From Thermohalobaculum sp039033215 (GTDB taxonomy: Bacteria > Pseudomonadota > Alphaproteobacteria > Rhodobacterales > Rhodobacteraceae): a stretch of DNA of 64,000 bases. Position 1 is the first letter of the stretch, and each line of letters begins with the position of its first letter. The stretch lies in NCBI GenBank assembly GCA_039033215.1, contig JBCCDA010000013.1:1-64000 (forward strand). The letters run 5' to 3'. The position numbers were made by a program, and so were the translations under genes. The notes beneath the pieces were generated by a model that had not been told where the DNA came from, ran no database searches, and saw only the letters and a list, made by a program, of their open reading frames with translations. Of this stretch, positions 7,680-16,418 are shown piece by piece.

Positions 7680-9260
7680 ATGATTCACCTCAAGAAGACA
7701 CTGGGCATGCTGGCCGCAACGACGCTGCTGGCGACCCCGGTCATGGCCGAGGATCTGACGATTGGCCTCTCTTCCGAGCCGACCGCTATTGATCCCCACT
7801 TCCACAACCTGGGGCCCAACAACGCGATGTCCCGGCACATCTTTGGAACGCTGATCGGTCAGAACGAGAAGCAGCAGCTCAATCCGGGCCTGGCCCTGAC
7901 CTGGGAAGCAATCGATGATCTCACATGGGAGTTCAAGCTGCGCCCGGGTGTGACGTTCCACGATGGCTCGGCCTTCGATGCGGACGACGTTGTCTGCTCG
8001 TTCGAGCGGGCGCCGAACGTGCCGAACTCGCCCTCGTCGTTTGCGACCTACACCAAGGGCAAGACGGTGGTGAAGGTCGACCCGCTGACGGTTCACATCA
8101 AGACCGCGACGCCCTATCCGCTGATGGCGACTGATGTCTCGACCATTCCGATCGTGTCAGATACCTCAGGCTGCAGCGCCACGACCGAGGAATTCAACGC
8201 AGGCACGGCCGCCATCGGCACCGGCCCGTTCAAGTTCGTGAGCTACACGCCGGGCGACTCGATCGTGCTCGAGAAAAACGACGCCTATTGGGGCGACGCC
8301 CCGATTTGGGACAACGTCACCTTCAAGCCGATCAAGTCGGGCCCGGCCCGCGTCGCGGCCCTGCTGGCCGGTGACGTCGACATGATCGAGGGCGTGCCCA
8401 CAACGGACATCGCCACGCTGGAGGCCAACGAAGACCTCTCGCTCAGCCAGGGTGTCTCGAACCGGGTGATCTATCTGCACCTGGATCACGACCGCAAGGA
8501 CAGCCCCTTCGTGAAGGCCAATGGCGGCGGCGCGATCGAGAACCCCCTCATGGACGCGCGCGTGCGACTGGCGATCTCGAAATCCATCAACCGCGACGCC
8601 ATCGTGGCCCGCGTCATGGAAGGCGTCGCCATCAAGGCGGGCCAGTTGCTGCCGGACGGCTTCTTCGGCGTGTCGCCGAACCTCGAGCCCGTCGAGTATG
8701 ACCCCGACGGTGCCAAGGCGCTGCTGGCCGAAGCGGGCGTGCCGGACGGCTTCGAGCTCACAATCCACGGGCCGAACGATCGCTACATCAACGACGCAAA
8801 GATCGCCGAGGCCATCGGCCAGATGTTGACCCGTATCGGCATCAAGACCCAGGTCGAGACCATGCCGCGGTCGGTCTACTTCAAGCGTGCCTCGCGCGGC
8901 GGGCCGGGCGAGACGCCCGAGTTCAGCTTCGTGCTGGTCGGCTGGGGTGCGGGCTCGGGCGAGGCGTCCTCGCCGCTGAAGTCCCTGATCGCCACCCACA
9001 CGCCCGACAAGGGCTGGGGCGCATCGAACCGCGGGCGGTACTCGAACCCCGAAGTCGACGCGCTGCTCACCGAGGCGCTGGCAACCGTGGATGATGCGAA
9101 GCGCCAGACGCTGCTGGCCACGGCGACCGAGGTCGCGATCAACGACCAGGCCATCATCCCGCTCCACTACCAGGTCAACACCTGGGCGGCGCGCAAGGGG
9201 CTGAGCTATGCGGCCCGGACGGATGAGTACACGCTCGCCATGGGCGTGAAGAAAGACTGA
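7680..9260 (+). CDS. ABC transporter substrate-binding protein, family 5 (peptide type)
   Basis: A 526-residue periplasmic binding protein of the DppA/OppA class. A Sec signal peptide is clear (MIHLKKTLGMLAATTLLATPVMA, cleaved before EDLTIG). The family-5 pattern follows: SSEPTAIDPH, then LTWEFKLRPGVTFHDG near residue 85. The start is the ATG before IHLKK, behind an AGGGA; the frame upstream to 7596 lies in the promoter region. First gene of a five-gene operon with two permeases and two ATPases. The substrate cannot be told from sequence; peptides or peptide-like amides fit the neighbouring hydrolases. Confidence 0.93.
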   Translation: MIHLKKTLGMLAATTLLATPVMAEDLTIGLSSEPTAIDPHFHNLGPNNAMSRHIFGTLIGQNEKQQLNPGLALTWEAIDDLTWEFKLRPGVTFHDGSAFDADDVVCSFERAPNVPNSPSSFATYTKGKTVVKVDPLTVHIKTATPYPLMATDVSTIPIVSDTSGCSATTEEFNAGTAAIGTGPFKFVSYTPGDSIVLEKNDAYWGDAPIWDNVTFKPIKSGPARVAALLAGDVDMIEGVPTTDIATLEANEDLSLSQGVSNRVIYLHLDHDRKDSPFVKANGGGAIENPLMDARVRLAISKSINRDAIVARVMEGVAIKAGQLLPDGFFGVSPNLEPVEYDPDGAKALLAEAGVPDGFELTIHGPNDRYINDAKIAEAIGQMLTRIGIKTQVETMPRSVYFKRASRGGPGETPEFSFVLVGWGAGSGEASSPLKSLIATHTPDKGWGASNRGRYSNPEVDALLTEALATVDDAKRQTLLATATEVAINDQAIIPLHYQVNTWAARKGLSYAARTDEYTLAMGVKKD

Positions 9261-9267
9261 TCCGACA

Positions 9268-9291
9268 CGGGGCGGGCCACGGCCCGCCCCG
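9268..9291 (+). promoter_or_regulatory. GC hairpin between binding protein and permease genes
   Basis: Inverted repeat CGGGGCGGGC / GCCCGCCCCG with a CACG loop, placed directly after the binding-protein stop and followed by a CTTTT tract. Such hairpins in transport operons often protect or attenuate the mRNA so that the binding protein is made in excess. A hairpin with the same GGCCACGGCC centre occurs after the TRAP binding protein at 41022. Confidence 0.65.
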
Positions 9292-9310
9292 ATGCTTTTG
9301 GGGGGCAGCC

Positions 9311-10288
9311 ATGACGGTCTTCATCATCCGTCGCCTGTTGCAGGCGGTCGTCGTCGTCTTCCTGATGTCCCTGATCGTCTTCTTCGGCGTGAACGTCATC
9401 GGCGATCCGGTCGACATGCTGGTCAGCCCCGAGGCAACGCAGGAGGAGATCGCCCGCGTCATCCGGGACTTCGGCCTCGACCAGCCCATGCACATCCAGT
9501 ACCTGCGCTTTCTGGGCGGCGTGACCGAGGGCGACTTTGGCCGGTCGTTCATCTTCGGCGAGCCCGCGCTGAAGCTTATCCTGCACCACATGCCGGCCAC
9601 CATCGAACTGGCGCTGGTCTCGCTGATCATGGCCATCGTGCTGGGGATCCCGCTCGGGCTCTTCGCCGGGCTCTTTCCCGACAATCCGATTTCGCGGGCC
9701 ATCATGGCGGGGTCCATCATGGGCTTCTCGCTGCCGACGTTCTGGGTCGGGCTGATGATGATCATGCTCTTTGCCGTCTGGCTGGGCTGGCTGCCGTCAA
9801 CGGGGCGCGGGGACACGGCGGTGTTTCTGGGCATCGAGTCGTCGATCTGGACCCGGGACGGGCTGAGCCATCTGTTCATGCCCGCGCTGAACCTGGCTCT
9901 GACAAACATTTCGCTGGTGATCCGGCTGGTCCGCGCCGGCGTGCGTGAGGCGATGCACCAGGACTACATCAAGTTCGCCCGCGCCAAGGGCCTCTCGCCC
10001 AATCGCGTCATCGGCGTGCACCTGCTCAAGAACATCATGATCCCGGTCATCACCGTGCTGGGGCTGGAGTTCGGGAACCTGCTGGCGTTCTCGGTCGTGA
10101 CCGAGACGATCTTCGCCTGGCCCGGTATGGGCAAGCTGCTGATCGACTCGCTCTTGCAGTTGGATCGCCCGGTCGTCGTCGCCTACCTGATGATCATCGT
10201 GCTCGTGTTCGTGCTCATCAACCTGCTGGTGGACATCGCCTATTCCATACTGGATCCCCGGGTGCGGCTGAAGGATCAGGGCACATGA
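9311..10288 (+). CDS. ABC transporter permease, DppB type
   Basis: 325-residue inner-membrane permease. The N-terminal segment MTVFIIRRLLQAVVVVFLMSL is the first transmembrane helix, followed by a long periplasmic loop and five more hydrophobic segments. The cytoplasmic coupling motif EAMHQDYIKFARAKGLS and the C-terminal DIAYSILDPRVRL are characteristic of DppB/OppB. The stop overlaps the start of the next permease by four bases (ATGA), indicating translational coupling. Confidence 0.93.
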   Translation: MTVFIIRRLLQAVVVVFLMSLIVFFGVNVIGDPVDMLVSPEATQEEIARVIRDFGLDQPMHIQYLRFLGGVTEGDFGRSFIFGEPALKLILHHMPATIELALVSLIMAIVLGIPLGLFAGLFPDNPISRAIMAGSIMGFSLPTFWVGLMMIMLFAVWLGWLPSTGRGDTAVFLGIESSIWTRDGLSHLFMPALNLALTNISLVIRLVRAGVREAMHQDYIKFARAKGLSPNRVIGVHLLKNIMIPVITVLGLEFGNLLAFSVVTETIFAWPGMGKLLIDSLLQLDRPVVVAYLMIIVLVFVLINLLVDIAYSILDPRVRLKDQGT

Positions 10289-11199
10289 CCGATCAAACCG
10301 TGCCCGCCGAGGTCCGCGTCGCCCGGGTCGAGACCCCGTTCCAACGCTTCCGGGCCGAGTTCTTCGAATCCAGTATCGCCACTGTCGCGCTGGTGATGAT
10401 CGGCATCATCGCCCTTCTGGCCTTGCTGGCCCCGTGGATCACGCCGCAGGACCCCTATGATCTGGCCCAGGTCAGCGTCATGGATGCGGCCCTGCCGCCG
10501 GGCGAGATGGCCTTCGACGGCTTCACCATGTGGTTGGGATCGGACGGGGCGGGGCGCGATCTCTACTCCGGCATCCTGTACGGGTTGCGCATCTCGATCA
10601 TGGTGGGGCTGGCCTCGGGCCTGATCGCGCTGGCCATCGGCACGGCCATCGGGCTGATCGCGGCCTATGCCGGGGGCCGCGTCGACACGCTGATCATGCG
10701 AGCGGTCGACCTGCAACTGTCGTTTCCCGCGGCGCTGATTGCCCTGATGCTGGTGGCCGTGCTGGGCCGCGGCATCGAGAACATCATCTTTGCGCTCGTG
10801 GTGGCGCAGTGGGCCTACTACGCCCGCACGGTACGCGCGACGGCGTTGGTCGAAAGCGCCAAGGAGTACATCGAGGCCGCGCGCTGCCTGGGTCTGTCGC
10901 ACACCCGGGTCGTCTTCCGCCACGTACTGCCCAACTGTCTCGCACCGCTGATCGTGATCGGAACCGTGCAGACGGCCTCGGCCATTGCGCTGGAATCAAC
11001 CTTGTCGTTTCTGGGGGTGGGCCTGCGCCAGACAGAACCCTCGCTAGGCGTGCTGATCGCGAACGGACGCGACTACATCATCTCTGGGCGCTACTGGATC
11101 TCGGTCTTCCCCGGGATCGCGCTCCTGCTGACGATCATGTCAATAAACCTGGTGGGCGACCAATTGCGCGACGTGCTGAACCCGAGGCTGAAGAAATGA
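10285..11199 (+). CDS. ABC transporter permease, DppC type
   Basis: 304-residue partner permease. It has an N-terminal helix at about residues 30-50, the GSDGAGRDLYSGILYGLR segment typical of DppC/OppC, a coupling helix around EYIEAARCLGLSHTRVVFRHVLPN and a C-terminal GDQLRDVLNPRLKK. Its start overlaps the DppB-type stop. The gene ends just before a large hairpin repeat that separates it from the ATPase genes. Confidence 0.93.
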   Translation: MTDQTVPAEVRVARVETPFQRFRAEFFESSIATVALVMIGIIALLALLAPWITPQDPYDLAQVSVMDAALPPGEMAFDGFTMWLGSDGAGRDLYSGILYGLRISIMVGLASGLIALAIGTAIGLIAAYAGGRVDTLIMRAVDLQLSFPAALIALMLVAVLGRGIENIIFALVVAQWAYYARTVRATALVESAKEYIEAARCLGLSHTRVVFRHVLPNCLAPLIVIGTVQTASAIALESTLSFLGVGLRQTEPSLGVLIANGRDYIISGRYWISVFPGIALLLTIMSINLVGDQLRDVLNPRLKK

Positions 11200-11280
11200 G
11201 GCCCTCCTGCGCGACGACCTCGCGGCACGCCGCCCGCCCGCCCACCCCGGCGCACCGCTCAGGCGTTGCGCAGGAGGGCC
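11200..11280 (-). repeat. G4-hairpin repeat, copy A, between permease and ATPase genes
   Basis: Perfect 13-bp inverted arms (11200-11212 and 11268-11280) enclose an inner wobble-paired stem and, on the minus strand, the tract GGGGTGGGCGGGCGGG (11248 to 11233). It fills practically the whole 85-bp gap between the permease stop at 11199 and the ATPase start at 11285. The apical core equals that of the copy in dnaE2, with different outer arms. It could fold in mRNA within the operon (C-rich in the transcript) or form a quadruplex on the template strand. Confidence 0.75.
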
Positions 11281-11284
11281 GGGC

Positions 11285-12250
11285 ATGACTGTCCTCGCCG
11301 TTGAGAACTTGCAGACCCACTTCTTCACCCGCGCGGGCGTGGTCAAGGCCGTGGACGGTGTCGACTTCACGCTGGACCGCGGCGAGGTCATGGGGCTCGT
11401 CGGCGAATCCGGCTCGGGCAAGTCCGTCACCGGCTTTTCCATCATCGGGCTTGTGGACCCTCCGGGCCGGGTCGTCGGCGGCTCGATCCGCTTCCAGGGC
11501 GAGGAACTGGTCGGGCAAAGCGAACAGCGCCTGCGCACGCTGCGCGGCGACCGGGTCGCCATGATTTTCCAGGACCCGATGATGACGCTGAACCCGGTCC
11601 TGCGCATCGACACGCAGATGATCGAAGCGATCCTGGCGCACGACAAGGTCTCGAAGCGCGAGGCATGGACCCGGGCCCGCGACGGGTTGGGCGCCGTTGG
11701 CATCCCCTCGCCCGAGGAACGCCTGCGGGCCTATCCCCATCAGCTGTCGGGGGGGATGCGCCAGCGCGTCGCCATCGCCATTGCCTTTCTCAACAACCCC
11801 GATCTGATCGTCGCCGACGAGCCGACCACAGCGCTCGACGTCACCATCCAGGCGCAGATCATCCACGTGGCCCAGAAGATGTGCGCCGACCGCGGCGCCG
11901 CGATGATCTGGATCACGCACGATCTGGCCGTGGTGGCTGGCCTCGCGGACCGGATCTCGGTCATGTACGCGGGCCGTGTCGTCGAGCAGGGCGCCACCGA
12001 CGAGGTCATCGACCACCCGCGCCATCCCTACACAGTGGGGCTCCTGGGCTCGGTGCCGTCGGCCAACAAGCGCGGCCAGAAGCTCAACCAGATCCCCGGA
12101 ATGACGCCCAACATGCTGGCGTTGCCCCAAGGGTGCGCCTTCCGCGAACGCTGCCCGCGGGCGTCGGACACCTGCCTTCACGATCCGCAGATCACCGGCG
12201 ATGTGCACCGAGTGCGCTGCTTTCATCCGCACGAGGCGGTGCCGGCATGA
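11285..12250 (+). CDS. ABC transporter ATP-binding protein, DppD type
   Basis: 321-residue ATPase. Walker A GESGSGKSV (about residue 40), Q-loop MIFQDPMMTLNP, signature LSGGMRQRV, Walker B LIVADEPTTALDV and a switch His (ITHDLAVVAG) are all present. The C-terminal oligopeptide/dipeptide extension ends with a Cys-rich stretch (CAFRERCPRASDTC) of the kind that can bind an Fe-S cluster in DppD proteins. The stop overlaps the start of the second ATPase by four bases. Confidence 0.94.
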   Translation: MTVLAVENLQTHFFTRAGVVKAVDGVDFTLDRGEVMGLVGESGSGKSVTGFSIIGLVDPPGRVVGGSIRFQGEELVGQSEQRLRTLRGDRVAMIFQDPMMTLNPVLRIDTQMIEAILAHDKVSKREAWTRARDGLGAVGIPSPEERLRAYPHQLSGGMRQRVAIAIAFLNNPDLIVADEPTTALDVTIQAQIIHVAQKMCADRGAAMIWITHDLAVVAGLADRISVMYAGRVVEQGATDEVIDHPRHPYTVGLLGSVPSANKRGQKLNQIPGMTPNMLALPQGCAFRERCPRASDTCLHDPQITGDVHRVRCFHPHEAVPA

Positions 12251-13263
12251 CCCCTATCCTCGAGATCAAGGGCGTCTCGAAACGCTTCTACAAACGGCTG
12301 GATCTGGCGGGCAAGATCGCCGCGCGGCTGGGCTCGAACATCCGCGAGGAGATCGTGCACGCCGTCGACAGCGTCGACCTCGCCATTCAGCCGGGCGAGG
12401 TCGTGGGGCTGGTGGGCGAGTCCGGTTGCGGCAAGTCCACGCTCGGCCGCGTCATCGCGGGCATTCACGCAGCGACCGAGGGCCAGGTGTTCTTCGAGGG
12501 CAAGGATACCGCGAAGATGTCGGGCGCCGAACGCCGTGCGGCAACGCTGGCCGTGCAGATGATCTTCCAGGATCCGTTCGCGTCCCTGAACCCGCGCATG
12601 CGGGTCGAGCAGATCGTGGGCGAGGCCCCGCTGGTCCACGGCCTCTGCACGCGGGCCACTCAGGACGCTTATGTCGACGATATCATGACGCGCGTGGGCC
12701 TCGATCCCTCGTTGAAGAAGCGCTACCCGCACCAGTTCTCGGGCGGCCAGCGCCAACGGATCGGGATCGCACGAGCGCTCGCCGTCAAACCCCGCTTTCT
12801 GGTCTGCGACGAGGCGATCGCGGCCCTGGACGTCTCGATCCAGGCGCAGGTCCTGAACCTCTTCATGGATCTGCGCGAGGAGTTCGACCTTACGTATCTG
12901 TTTGTCTCCCACGACCTGAGCGTGGTCGAGCACATCGCCGACCGCGTCGTGATCATGTATCTGGGCCGCGTGGTCGAGAGCGCGCCAACGGCCGAGCTCT
13001 TTGCCCATCCACGCCATCCGTACACCCAGGCGCTGCTGGCCGAGGTGCCGCGGCTGGACCAGCGCAAACGGCAGTTCACCCCGGTCGAGGGAGAGATCCC
13101 CTCGCCGCTGAACCCCCCGCCCGGCTGCCATTTCCACCCGCGCTGCCGCTATGTAATGGATGTCTGCTCGGCCGAGCGGCCTGCCCTGGAGGTCCAGGAT
13201 GGCCGCCTCTGCGCCTGTCATCTGCCCGAGGGCGCGCCGGCGCTCAGTTCCGCCGCCGAATGA
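12247..13263 (+). CDS. ABC transporter ATP-binding protein, DppF type
   Basis: 338-residue second ATPase, with Walker A GESGCGKSTLGR, Q-loop MIFQDPFASLNPRM, signature FSGGQRQRIGIARALAV, Walker B FLVCDEAIAALDVS and switch His VSHDLSVVEH. One oddity is CDEAIAALD where most family members have DEPVSALD. The C-terminal extension carries CHFHPRCRYVMDVC. The ATG at 12247 overlaps the upstream stop; a longer open frame from 11665 runs through DppD and is not coding. Last gene of the operon. Confidence 0.94.
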   Translation: MTPILEIKGVSKRFYKRLDLAGKIAARLGSNIREEIVHAVDSVDLAIQPGEVVGLVGESGCGKSTLGRVIAGIHAATEGQVFFEGKDTAKMSGAERRAATLAVQMIFQDPFASLNPRMRVEQIVGEAPLVHGLCTRATQDAYVDDIMTRVGLDPSLKKRYPHQFSGGQRQRIGIARALAVKPRFLVCDEAIAALDVSIQAQVLNLFMDLREEFDLTYLFVSHDLSVVEHIADRVVIMYLGRVVESAPTAELFAHPRHPYTQALLAEVPRLDQRKRQFTPVEGEIPSPLNPPPGCHFHPRCRYVMDVCSAERPALEVQDGRLCACHLPEGAPALSSAAE

Positions 13264-13267
13264 CGAA

Positions 13268-13287
13268 CGGAGGCCCGGGGGCCTCCG
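13268..13287. terminator. Hairpin between convergent genes, probable bidirectional terminator
   Basis: Stem CGGAGGCCC / GGGCCTCCG with a GG loop, five bases after the ATPase stop and 30 bases before the end of the convergent VPLPA-CTERM gene. It lacks a clear T run on either side, so termination strength is uncertain. Confidence 0.55.
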
Positions 13288-13316
13288 CCAAATCTCCGCA
13301 AAAGTCTCTCAGATCG

Positions 13317-14075
13317 TCAGGCAAAGGCACGGCGCCGGAACCGCGACAGCAGCCCCAGACCGCCAAACGCCGACAGCAACAGCCACGCGGTCGCGGGCAG
13401 CGGCACGACGTTCACGTTGATCGAGACATCGCCCAGATCGGATTGCAGCGCGAACGAATACTCGCCAAGCGCATTGGCATCGAACGGACCGAACGCGGGC
13501 GGCGTGATCCCGGCGACAGCCGGATTACCCGCGAGGAATCCGAACACCAGGTTCTGTGATCCCTGCACCAGGGTCAGATCCCCCAGAAAGACGCCGGGGG
13601 CTGTCAGGACAGGGGTCGTGTTGAAATCGAGGATGCCCAGGTTGGCGATATCGGTCCCCGCGCCCGGATCCAGATCGTACAGCAGTTGGATGTTGAAGTC
13701 GCTGAGGGTCGAGCCACCGGTTCCGGTCAGCTCGGCGAAGAAGTTGAAGTTCCAGGTTGCCCGCAAGGCACCCGCGGTGCTGCCGGGCGTCCCGTCGTTG
13801 AGACCGGGCGTTGCCGTGTAGGTTCCTGCCCCGTCGTTGCCCAGTGCCGGGTTGCTGAAGCGTTGCGTGGCGCTGATACCAAGCGTCAGCTGATCGCCGT
13901 TCGACGCCGTGAACGTCGAGAAAGCAGTCGGGTCCGTCGGGATCCCGTTTCCACCGAATGTCGCCCGGGGCAAGTCATCGAAAGTCTGGAACGTCGGCGT
14001 CAGGCTTCCCGCGTTCGCAAGCCCGGTCCCAAGCACCGCAAGGACAACCCCGGCAGCCAAAGATGACAGTCTCAT
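13317..14075 (-). CDS. VPLPA-CTERM sorting domain protein
   Basis: 252-residue secreted protein. An N-terminal signal peptide (MRLSSLAAGVVLAVLGTGLANA) is followed by a Gly/Thr/Asn-rich beta-type region. A C-terminal sorting tag follows: VPLPATAWLLLSAFGGLGLL, then an Arg cluster (SRFRRRAFA). That tripartite tail is the VPLPA-CTERM signal recognised by a Rhodobacterales-type exosortase, which cleaves and processes proteins for the surface, often with exopolysaccharide. The start is fixed by a strong AGGAGGAG; the 25-residue upstream extension is unlikely. No exosortase is in the window. Confidence 0.88.
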   Translation of the reverse strand: MRLSSLAAGVVLAVLGTGLANAGSLTPTFQTFDDLPRATFGGNGIPTDPTAFSTFTASNGDQLTLGISATQRFSNPALGNDGAGTYTATPGLNDGTPGSTAGALRATWNFNFFAELTGTGGSTLSDFNIQLLYDLDPGAGTDIANLGILDFNTTPVLTAPGVFLGDLTLVQGSQNLVFGFLAGNPAVAGITPPAFGPFDANALGEYSFALQSDLGDVSINVNVVPLPATAWLLLSAFGGLGLLSRFRRRAFA

Positions 14076-14249
14076 CGAAACTCCTCCTACACGTCGTATG
14101 TTGTTGGGCGACCGATGCGCCCCATCGCTCGCCCAGGGCATAAAGCGCACAACCTTGACAGCTTTAAGGCGAGTGCCGGGCTGGCTTTTCCACTGTGCGC
14201 AACCGGCCAGATCGGGGCCTTCTCGCGCGGGGCGCCAGCCGTTGGCAGG

Positions 14250-16418
14250 TCACGCCGTGGGGGTCGGATCCGGCATGTCGGAAACGTGAGGCGCCGCGGC
14301 GCTCAACCTGATCAACGCATCGACGGCGATGGCCCCCGTCTCGGTCGCGATCAGCGGGTTCACATCGAGCTCGAGCAGCACATCGGCGTTCGACACCGCA
14401 TAGGCCTGAACGGCCATGACCTGGTCGACCACAGCATCCAGATCCGCTCCGGGCTTTCCGCGCCAGCCGGACAGCAGGGCCGAGACCCTGAGGCCACCCA
14501 ACGCATCCCGCACGGCAGCGGGAGAGCTCGGCACCATCAGTGTCGCGGTGTCCTGCAGAAGCTCGGCAAGGATGCCGCCCGCCCCGATCGACAGCGTCAG
14601 GCCATAGACCGGGTCCCGGACCACCCCGACGATCAGCTCGGCGACTGCCCCCGCGACCATCTCTTCGACCAGAAAGGCCTCGGCTGGAATGTCTTTTGCT
14701 GCCTCCACAACGGCTTGTGCGGACCTCAGGCCCAACCGAACGGCCCCGGCTTCGGTCTTGTGCGCGATCCCGAGGCCCTTGAGCACAACCGGAAAGCCAA
14801 TCGCCACGGCCGCCGTCGCGGCGTCTTCCGCGCTTTCGACCCGCCGCGACAGAGGGATGCGCACGCCAAAGCCAGCCAGTGCAGCCTTTGCGGCGGCTTC
14901 ATCCAGCACAGTGGCCGACGGGGCGCACGCGCCGGGCGGGTGGGCGGGCTCTCCTGCCTGCCCCAAATCCTGATGGCGCGGGGGAGGCGCGGGCGCACCA
15001 GGGATCAGCACCGGCTCCGGCAGAGGCCCCGCCCAGGCCTCGCCCAGATCGGCCATCGCCTCGGCTGCTGCCAAGGCTTCCTCCAGTCCACGGAGCGGCG
15101 CGACCCCGGCGGCCATCATGGCGCCCGCCTGTGCTTCGGGCAGGTTCTCGGGCAGCGAGCTGACCAGTGCCGCGCGTGCGCCCGTCTGGGTCTGGGCTGC
15201 GACCAGCGCCTCGGTCGCGCAGGCCCAGTCCAAGGGCGAACAGCGGTCCGCCCGCGGTTCATCGTAGACGAGCGCTGTGAGATCGAACCCGCAAGACATC
15301 ATGGCGGTGTAGCAGGCGGTCATGCGCGGCACGTCACCCCAGATGAAGGTGTGGTAGTCGAGCGGATTGGCGACGGTCACCAGATCGGACAGCGTCGCCT
15401 TCACGCGGTCATGCTGCGCGCCGGTGAGTGCTGGGAAGGCCACGCGCCGCGCGGCGCCGGCGTCGGCCATGAGGCTCGCCTCGCCGCCGGAGCACGAGAT
15501 CGACCCGATCGCCCGGCCCGGCAGTGCCCCGTGGACATGGGCCAGCACCAGGGTCTCGAGGAATTCCGACAGGCTCGCCAGCACGGGCACGCCGATGCGG
15601 GCCAGAAACGCCCGGCTCGCCGCATCGCCCCCGGCCAGCGAGGCCGTATGGCTCAGCGTTGCCGCCTGCGCCTGGGCCGAGCGGCCGACCTTGAGCGCGA
15701 CCACGGGTTTGGCCAGCGTCCGGGCACGCGCCGCCAGCGCCTCGAAGGCCCGGATGTCCGAGATACCCTCGATGTGGAGCCCAACGGCACTGACGCGCGG
15801 ATCCTCCAGCATCGCCAGAGCCAGATCCGCAAGCCCGGTCTGCGCCTGGTTGCCCGCCGCCGCGAGATAGGCGACCGGCAGGCCACGGCGCTGCATGGTG
15901 AGGTTGATCAGCACGTTCGACGACTGGCCCAGGATCGCGACCCCGCGCTCGACCCGCCGCCCGCCATGCTGGTCAGGCCAGAGCAGGGCCCCGTCGAGGT
16001 AGTTGATCAGACCGTAACAGTTGGGCCCGAGGATCGGCATGTCGCCCGCCGCCGCGACCAACGCCTCCTGAAGGCTCCGGCCTGCGACCGGGTCGTCCGC
16101 GGCCTCGGCGAAGCCGGAGGCAAAGCAGACCACCCCGCCCGCACCCAGGGCCGAAAGCACGCGGACCGCTTCTACCGTCGCGTAGCGGTTGATCCCGATG
16201 AAGACCGCATCGGGCACACCTGGCAGATCCTCGATCCTGGCAACGGTCGGCATGCCTCCGATCGCGGCGCGCTTGGGATGCACCGCCCAAACGGGGCCCT
16301 CAAACCCCATCTTGCCACATTGCTCGACCACGGCAGCGCCCCACCCCCCGCCGATCACGGCGATGGAGCGCGGTCTCAGAAAACGCGACAGGTCAGGCAA
16401 CCCGGTTCCCTTCCGCAT
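14250..16418 (-). CDS. NDP-forming acetate/acyl-CoA synthetase family protein
   Basis: 722-residue fused alpha-beta acyl-CoA synthetase (NDP-forming). Order of domains: CoA-binding Rossmann domain (SIAVIGGGWGAA near residue 18), succinyl-CoA ligase-like domains with the candidate phosphohistidine in LSHTASLAG (about residue 255), then an ATP-grasp domain (FPVVLKGLGIAHKTEAGAVRLGL to the C-terminus with DVNPLI). Substrate unknown; it would convert an acyl-CoA and ADP to acid and ATP or the reverse. Residues about 474-500 (GAPAPPPRHQDL...PPGACAPS) form a Pro-rich linker encoded by a hairpin repeat. The start overlaps the arsC stop by 26 bases; a TTG slightly downstream is an alternative. Confidence 0.85.
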   Translation of the reverse strand: MRKGTGLPDLSRFLRPRSIAVIGGGWGAAVVEQCGKMGFEGPVWAVHPKRAAIGGMPTVARIEDLPGVPDAVFIGINRYATVEAVRVLSALGAGGVVCFASGFAEAADDPVAGRSLQEALVAAAGDMPILGPNCYGLINYLDGALLWPDQHGGRRVERGVAILGQSSNVLINLTMQRRGLPVAYLAAAGNQAQTGLADLALAMLEDPRVSAVGLHIEGISDIRAFEALAARARTLAKPVVALKVGRSAQAQAATLSHTASLAGGDAASRAFLARIGVPVLASLSEFLETLVLAHVHGALPGRAIGSISCSGGEASLMADAGAARRVAFPALTGAQHDRVKATLSDLVTVANPLDYHTFIWGDVPRMTACYTAMMSCGFDLTALVYDEPRADRCSPLDWACATEALVAAQTQTGARAALVSSLPENLPEAQAGAMMAAGVAPLRGLEEALAAAEAMADLGEAWAGPLPEPVLIPGAPAPPPRHQDLGQAGEPAHPPGACAPSATVLDEAAAKAALAGFGVRIPLSRRVESAEDAATAAVAIGFPVVLKGLGIAHKTEAGAVRLGLRSAQAVVEAAKDIPAEAFLVEEMVAGAVAELIVGVVRDPVYGLTLSIGAGGILAELLQDTATLMVPSSPAAVRDALGGLRVSALLSGWRGKPGADLDAVVDQVMAVQAYAVSNADVLLELDVNPLIATETGAIAVDALIRLSAAAPHVSDMPDPTPTA
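14920..14999 (+). repeat. G4-hairpin repeat, copy D, inside acyl-CoA synthetase gene
   Basis: 14-bp arms (14920-14933 and 14986-14999, two mismatches) enclose GGGCGGGTGGGCGGG at 14934-14948, a four-run G-quadruplex motif, on the strand opposite to the gene. The 3' arm GGAGGCGCGGGCGC closely matches that of the copy at 30297, so these two may form a subfamily with a longer loop. In the protein it forms the linker before the ATP-grasp domain. Confidence 0.6.
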
